The notes under the pieces were generated by a model. That model had not been told where the DNA came from, did no database searches, and saw nothing but the letters and a program-made list of their open reading frames with translations. This document shows, one piece after another, positions 6,018-7,718 of a DNA stretch of 7,718 nt. Each line of letters opens with the position of its first letter. The first letter of the stretch is position 1. A program made the position numbers and the translations under genes. Source of the stretch: Deltaproteobacteria bacterium UBA5329 (lineage in GTDB: Bacteria > Desulfobacterota > Syntrophorhabdia > Syntrophorhabdales > Syntrophorhabdaceae); contig DHQV01000055.1 in assembly GCA_002408185.1 (NCBI GenBank), positions 133,667 through 141,384 of the forward strand, written 5' to 3'.

Positions 6018-6048
6018 CCGTCATCCCGGCGCTTGACGCCGGAATCCA
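6018..6048 (+). repeat. Palindromic intergenic repeat, copy 2
   Basis: The element reads CCGTCATCCCGGCG, then CTTGA, then CGCCGGAATCCA. The arms CCGGCG (6026-6031) and CGCCGG (6037-6042) pair perfectly around a 5-nt loop. Outer bases follow the pattern GTCAT(T/C)CCGG...CCGGAATCCA, a REP/dRS3-like design common between genes in many proteobacteria. The sequence leading into it (GTCGCCATTCCCT, 6000-6012) recurs 100 nt later as GTCGCAATTCCCT (6100-6112). Confidence 0.8.
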
Positions 6049-6058
6049 AGGTTTTTTT
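6026..6058 (+). terminator. Possible intrinsic terminator of the larC end of the operon
   Basis: The CCGGCG/CGCCGG stem of repeat copy 2 is followed by AATCCAAGG and then a T7 run (6052-6058). Stem plus T-run resembles a Rho-independent terminator, but the 9-nt distance between them is larger than ideal. It is the best terminator candidate downstream of larC on the plus strand. Confidence 0.35.
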
Positions 6059-6115
6059 AAACCCTTTCAAAACTAAGAAACAGAGGGTCAAGAGGTTGCG
6101 TCGCAATTCCCTAAT

Positions 6116-6153
6116 GCTGTCATTCCGCCGGCCTTTTGCTGCGGAATGACAGC
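6116..6153. repeat. Perfect 13-bp inverted repeat (intergenic palindrome, copy 3)
   Basis: GCTGTCATTCCGC (6116-6128) and GCGGAATGACAGC (6141-6153) are exact reverse complements with a 12-nt loop. It is the strongest stem-loop in the window and uses the same GTCATTCCG...CGGAATGAC core as the neighbouring repeats, but symmetrically, as if two left halves faced each other. There is no T-run on either side, so simple intrinsic termination is unlikely. It could protect mRNA 3' ends of the convergent genes or be a small mobile palindrome. Confidence 0.85.
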
Positions 6154-6252
6154 GTCTTTCAACCTTTTACACGACTCCATGGTGATCGTGCCATTTCAAA
6201 TACGTGCGTCAAATTTCCTTGATATTATTGAAGAGAGTAAAGACAAAGACAT

Positions 6253-6294
6253 TGGATTCCGGCAAGCCGGAATGACGATTGGTGGTGGATTCCG
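6253..6294 (-). repeat. Palindromic intergenic repeat, copy 4 in reverse orientation, plus half copy
   Basis: TTGGATTCCGGCAAGCCGGA followed by ATGACG (6253-6278) is the reverse complement of the repeat pattern at 6018. Its core ATTCCGGCAAGCCGGAAT (6256-6273) has 8-bp arms around 2 nt. A further TGGATTCCG at 6286-6294 looks like a half element. Both orientations in one gap argue for a scattered repeat family rather than a single terminator. Confidence 0.75.
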
Positions 6295-6734
6295 ATATGG
6301 TGTGTGCATCCGGACAGGAGGAAAATAATTATGACTCAGCCGGGACCCGTCGTTGAATCAGGCTTTGTCCACAGGAGGTGCAATCGTGAAGCCGTCATGA
6401 GTCTGTATACGTGATCGAGGGATGATCGCGACACACCTCCGGGACATTGCCATGCCTCCTGAGAAGGCGAAGAGATTGCCGGGGCAGATACCCGATGGAT
6501 AGACCCGGAAAAAAGACAATAGGCAAATGCGCTTTCATATCATGTCTTGACAAGACGCTTCCAGAGATGAATGGGGGTCATGTTTTCCGGCGCTTTGCAC
6601 GCTCACGGCGGAAAGAAAATACTTGTGATACAGCCTCCAAGCCCGGGATGGCGATCTGGAGAGGATTGTTACACATTCTCCGCCCGGAATCACAGGGTAG
6701 AAAGTGGTATGACGAAAAGAATGGCCCCTACGAC
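6295..6734. other. Gene-poor stretch between convergent genes
   Basis: I see no recognisable gene in these bases. Open frames are short or antisense to the minus-strand genes, and none translates to a known family. The stretch holds a 27-codon ORF with a good ribosome binding site (6331-6414), small inverted repeats (GACTCA 6333-6338 with TGAGTC 6398-6403; CTCCGG 6437-6442 with CCGGGG 6479-6484, one G-U pair), an odd palindrome GTCTTGACAAGAC (6544-6556) and a tandem TACGACT pair (6729-6742) across the stop of the DUF721 gene. It may be decayed sequence or hold an unidentified RNA. Confidence 0.6.
6331..6414 (+). CDS. Possible very small ORF (27 aa), unsupported beyond its ribosome binding site
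   Basis: ATG at 6331 follows ACAGGAGGAAAATAATT, with AGGAGG at 6316-6321 and a 9-nt spacer, which is as good as any start in the window. The product would be 27 residues, starting MTQPGPVVESGFVHRRCNRE and ending in TGA at 6412-6414. I recognise no family and see no hydrophobic segment. A second AGGAGG (6373-6378) lies inside it before a GTG that runs only a few codons. It could be a chance ORF, a leader peptide, or the stump of a lost gene. Confidence 0.2.
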   Translation: MTQPGPVVESGFVHRRCNREAVMSLYT

Positions 6735-7022
6735 TTACGACTTCAAGAAGAACCGTATATCTTTGACAGTCTCCTTCTGCAGGGTCTCCGTTATCTTGTT
6801 CTGAATATCGACCTTCATGTACTTGAGCTGCGCAAGCCATATCGGGTCATCCACCTCGACATAGAGTACTCCACGGGCTATTCGTACGGGCTGACAGTGC
6901 GCGGCCAGTTTTTCCCCCGCTATCCGTTCCCAGGCCGCAAATATCTTGAGAGACTCGAGGTCCCTGATATTGAACCTTTTGAGAACCCGCGCCATTGTTT
7001 TCTGTATCGGGGTAAATGCCAT
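6735..7022 (-). CDS. DUF721 / DciA-like protein
   Basis: This 95-residue protein matches the DUF721 family, which includes DciA, the loader of the replicative helicase DnaB in bacteria without DnaC. The domain spans nearly the whole protein: FAAWERIAGEKLAAHCQPVR (W31, G36) followed by RGVLYVEVDDPIWLAQLKYM (V52-V57, W62) and a C-terminal VKDIRFFLKS, matching the family pattern W..i.Ge.la.hs.p...g.L.V.v.d..W...L. Some DUF721 proteins are longer; this one is close to the bare domain, so a helicase-loading role is inferred from family only. Its ATG (7020-7022, minus strand) overlaps the metG stop by 1 nt (TAATG) and has no good ribosome binding site, so it is probably translated by coupling from metG. 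It is the last gene of the minus-strand unit. Confidence 0.85.
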   Translation of the reverse strand: MAFTPIQKTMARVLKRFNIRDLESLKIFAAWERIAGEKLAAHCQPVRIARGVLYVEVDDPIWLAQLKYMKVDIQNKITETLQKETVKDIRFFLKS

Positions 7023-7718
7023 TACACGTTGTCTTCGATGCGGGGAAAGACGGGCGCGATCTTATCGATCGGCGCTGCATCCATTGGTGTATAGAACCTC
7101 ATTTCCTCATCCCAGTTCGCGTCTTCTATCTGCCTGCCGATACCAAGCGCCTTCCAGATCTCCTGCGACTTGGTGGGCATGAAGGGGTTGAGCAGCATCG
7201 CTGCGATACGAATGCCGTTCCAGAGATTGAACATTACGGTCTTGACGCGTACATCGTTTTCCTTGGCGAGCTTCCATGGTGCCTCGGTATCGATGTATTT
7301 GTTCAGGGTGGACATTATCTCAAAAACGTTGTTGAGCGCCTTGTGGAATGCAAGGATATCCATTTCCTTCCGGTAGCCCTGAATAAGGGCCATGGTTGTT
7401 TCCTGGACCGTGTCATCCATCCCGCCCTTCTTTTCGGGCGTCTCTATCTTCCCTTTAAGAAATTTGCCGACCATTGTAACCGTACGGCTTGTCAGGTTGC
7501 CGAAATCGTTTGCAAGATCGCCATTTATCCGGTGGATAATGGCCTGTTTTGAAAAGTCGCCATCCAGCCCGAATGGGACTTCCCGGAAAAGGAAGAACCG
7601 GAATTGATCGACGCCGTATGCATTGACAACTTCGTGGGGGTCGATGACATTGCCCATGCTCTTGGACATTTTCTGACCTTCGCGCGTCCACCATCCATGG
7701 GCGAATACATGTTTCGGC
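7022..7718 (-). CDS. metG: Methionyl-tRNA synthetase, C-terminal part (5' end outside window)
   Basis: MetRS charges tRNA-Met, including the initiator. The minus-strand frame is open to the window edge, giving 231 residues that begin PKHVFAHGWWTREGQKMSKS. This includes the class I KMSKS loop (MSKSMGNVIDP) that helps activate the amino acid. The helical anticodon-binding domain follows, with FGNLTSR (matching the Asn and Arg that read the CAU anticodon in E. coli) and EAPWKLAKE (the conserved Trp). The protein ends PVFPRIEDNV directly after the core, so the C-terminal tRNA-binding (EMAP/tRBD) dimerisation domain found in many MetRS is absent or encoded elsewhere. The N-terminal catalytic half with HIGH and the zinc knuckle lies beyond 7718. 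The TAA overlaps the start of the DUF721 gene by 1 nt. Confidence 0.96.
   Translation of the reverse strand, partial: PKHVFAHGWWTREGQKMSKSMGNVIDPHEVVNAYGVDQFRFFLFREVPFGLDGDFSKQAIIHRINGDLANDFGNLTSRTVTMVGKFLKGKIETPEKKGGMDDTVQETTMALIQGYRKEMDILAFHKALNNVFEIMSTLNKYIDTEAPWKLAKENDVRVKTVMFNLWNGIRIAAMLLNPFMPTKSQEIWKALGIGRQIEDANWDEEMRFYTPMDAAPIDKIAPVFPRIEDNV

Noticed and set aside
5974..6294. CRISPR array
   Set aside because: The repeats are few, diverged, in both orientations and unevenly spaced, with no uniform spacers and no cas genes.
6146..6328. Plus-strand open frame of 60 codons
   Set aside because: It starts inside the 13-bp palindrome and reads through repeat copy 4; such frames are common by-products of these repeats.
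6454..6500. TPP or other known riboswitch because of CTGAGA and short stems
   Set aside because: The other conserved parts of a TPP element are missing, I could match no known riboswitch consensus with confidence, and no plus-strand gene follows.
6547..6580. Promoter with TTGACA as -35
   Set aside because: No TATAAT-like sequence occurs at 16-18 nt downstream and no plus-strand gene follows.
6601..6640. Peptide stretch HGGKKILVIQPPS resembling the start of B12-binding radical SAM proteins
   Set aside because: The similarity covers only a few residues and the frame that follows shows no further match, so it is probably chance.
6447..7094. Plus-strand open frame of 215 codons
   Set aside because: It runs antisense through the DUF721 gene and into metG, has no family match, and its start lacks a good ribosome binding site.

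Overview
The window reads as a chromosomal segment of a Gram-negative, probably anaerobic bacterium of the old Deltaproteobacteria (Desulfobacterota-like). This is inferred from gene order (ffh, rpsP, KH-domain gene, rimM, trmD, SPOUT methyltransferase, rplS, rnhB, yraN), moderate GC with strong GGAGG ribosome binding sites, a DUF721/DciA-type protein, and dispersed ATTCCGG...CCGGAAT palindromes between genes. No ribosomal RNA or other decisive phylogenetic marker is present, so the assignment stays an inference.

Positions 1-5927 (+ strand) hold one tightly packed run of eleven genes. It starts with the 3' end of ffh (SRP GTPase) and continues with rpsP, khpA, rimM, trmD, a stand-alone SPOUT-type RNA methyltransferase, rplS, rnhB and yraN. 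These serve protein targeting, 30S/50S ribosome assembly, tRNA m1G37 methylation and RNA/DNA hybrid removal. Junctions are very tight (overlaps of 1, 4 and 8 nt, or gaps under 20 nt), so translational coupling is likely. The run ends with larB and larC, two of the three enzymes that build the nickel-pincer nucleotide cofactor of lactate racemase-type enzymes. LarE and LarA are not in the window.

Two gene models need correction. The methyltransferase after trmD has its conserved N-terminus encoded upstream of the first usable ATG/GTG/TTG. The only candidate start that retains it is a CTG at 2170, preceded by GGAGGAG. The yraN gene is broken by an apparent one-base loss in an A6 run at 3878-3883. 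Restoring the frame yields the family C-terminus (VRFDVVGID...) and a stop at 4015-4017, just before larB.

Positions 5928-6734 lie between convergent transcription units and contain no recognisable gene. The left half carries several copies of a palindromic REP/dRS3-like repeat in both orientations, one of them a perfect 13-bp inverted repeat. The right half has a very short ORF with a good ribosome binding site and some possible RNA stems, all unassigned.

Positions 6735-7718 (- strand) hold the 3' two-fifths or so of metG (methionyl-tRNA synthetase, with KMSKS and the anticodon-binding domain), followed with a 1-nt overlap by a DUF721/DciA-like gene. I see no new defence or mobile system here. 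The most valuable observations are the CTG start, the yraN frameshift, the larBC placement and the repeat cluster.
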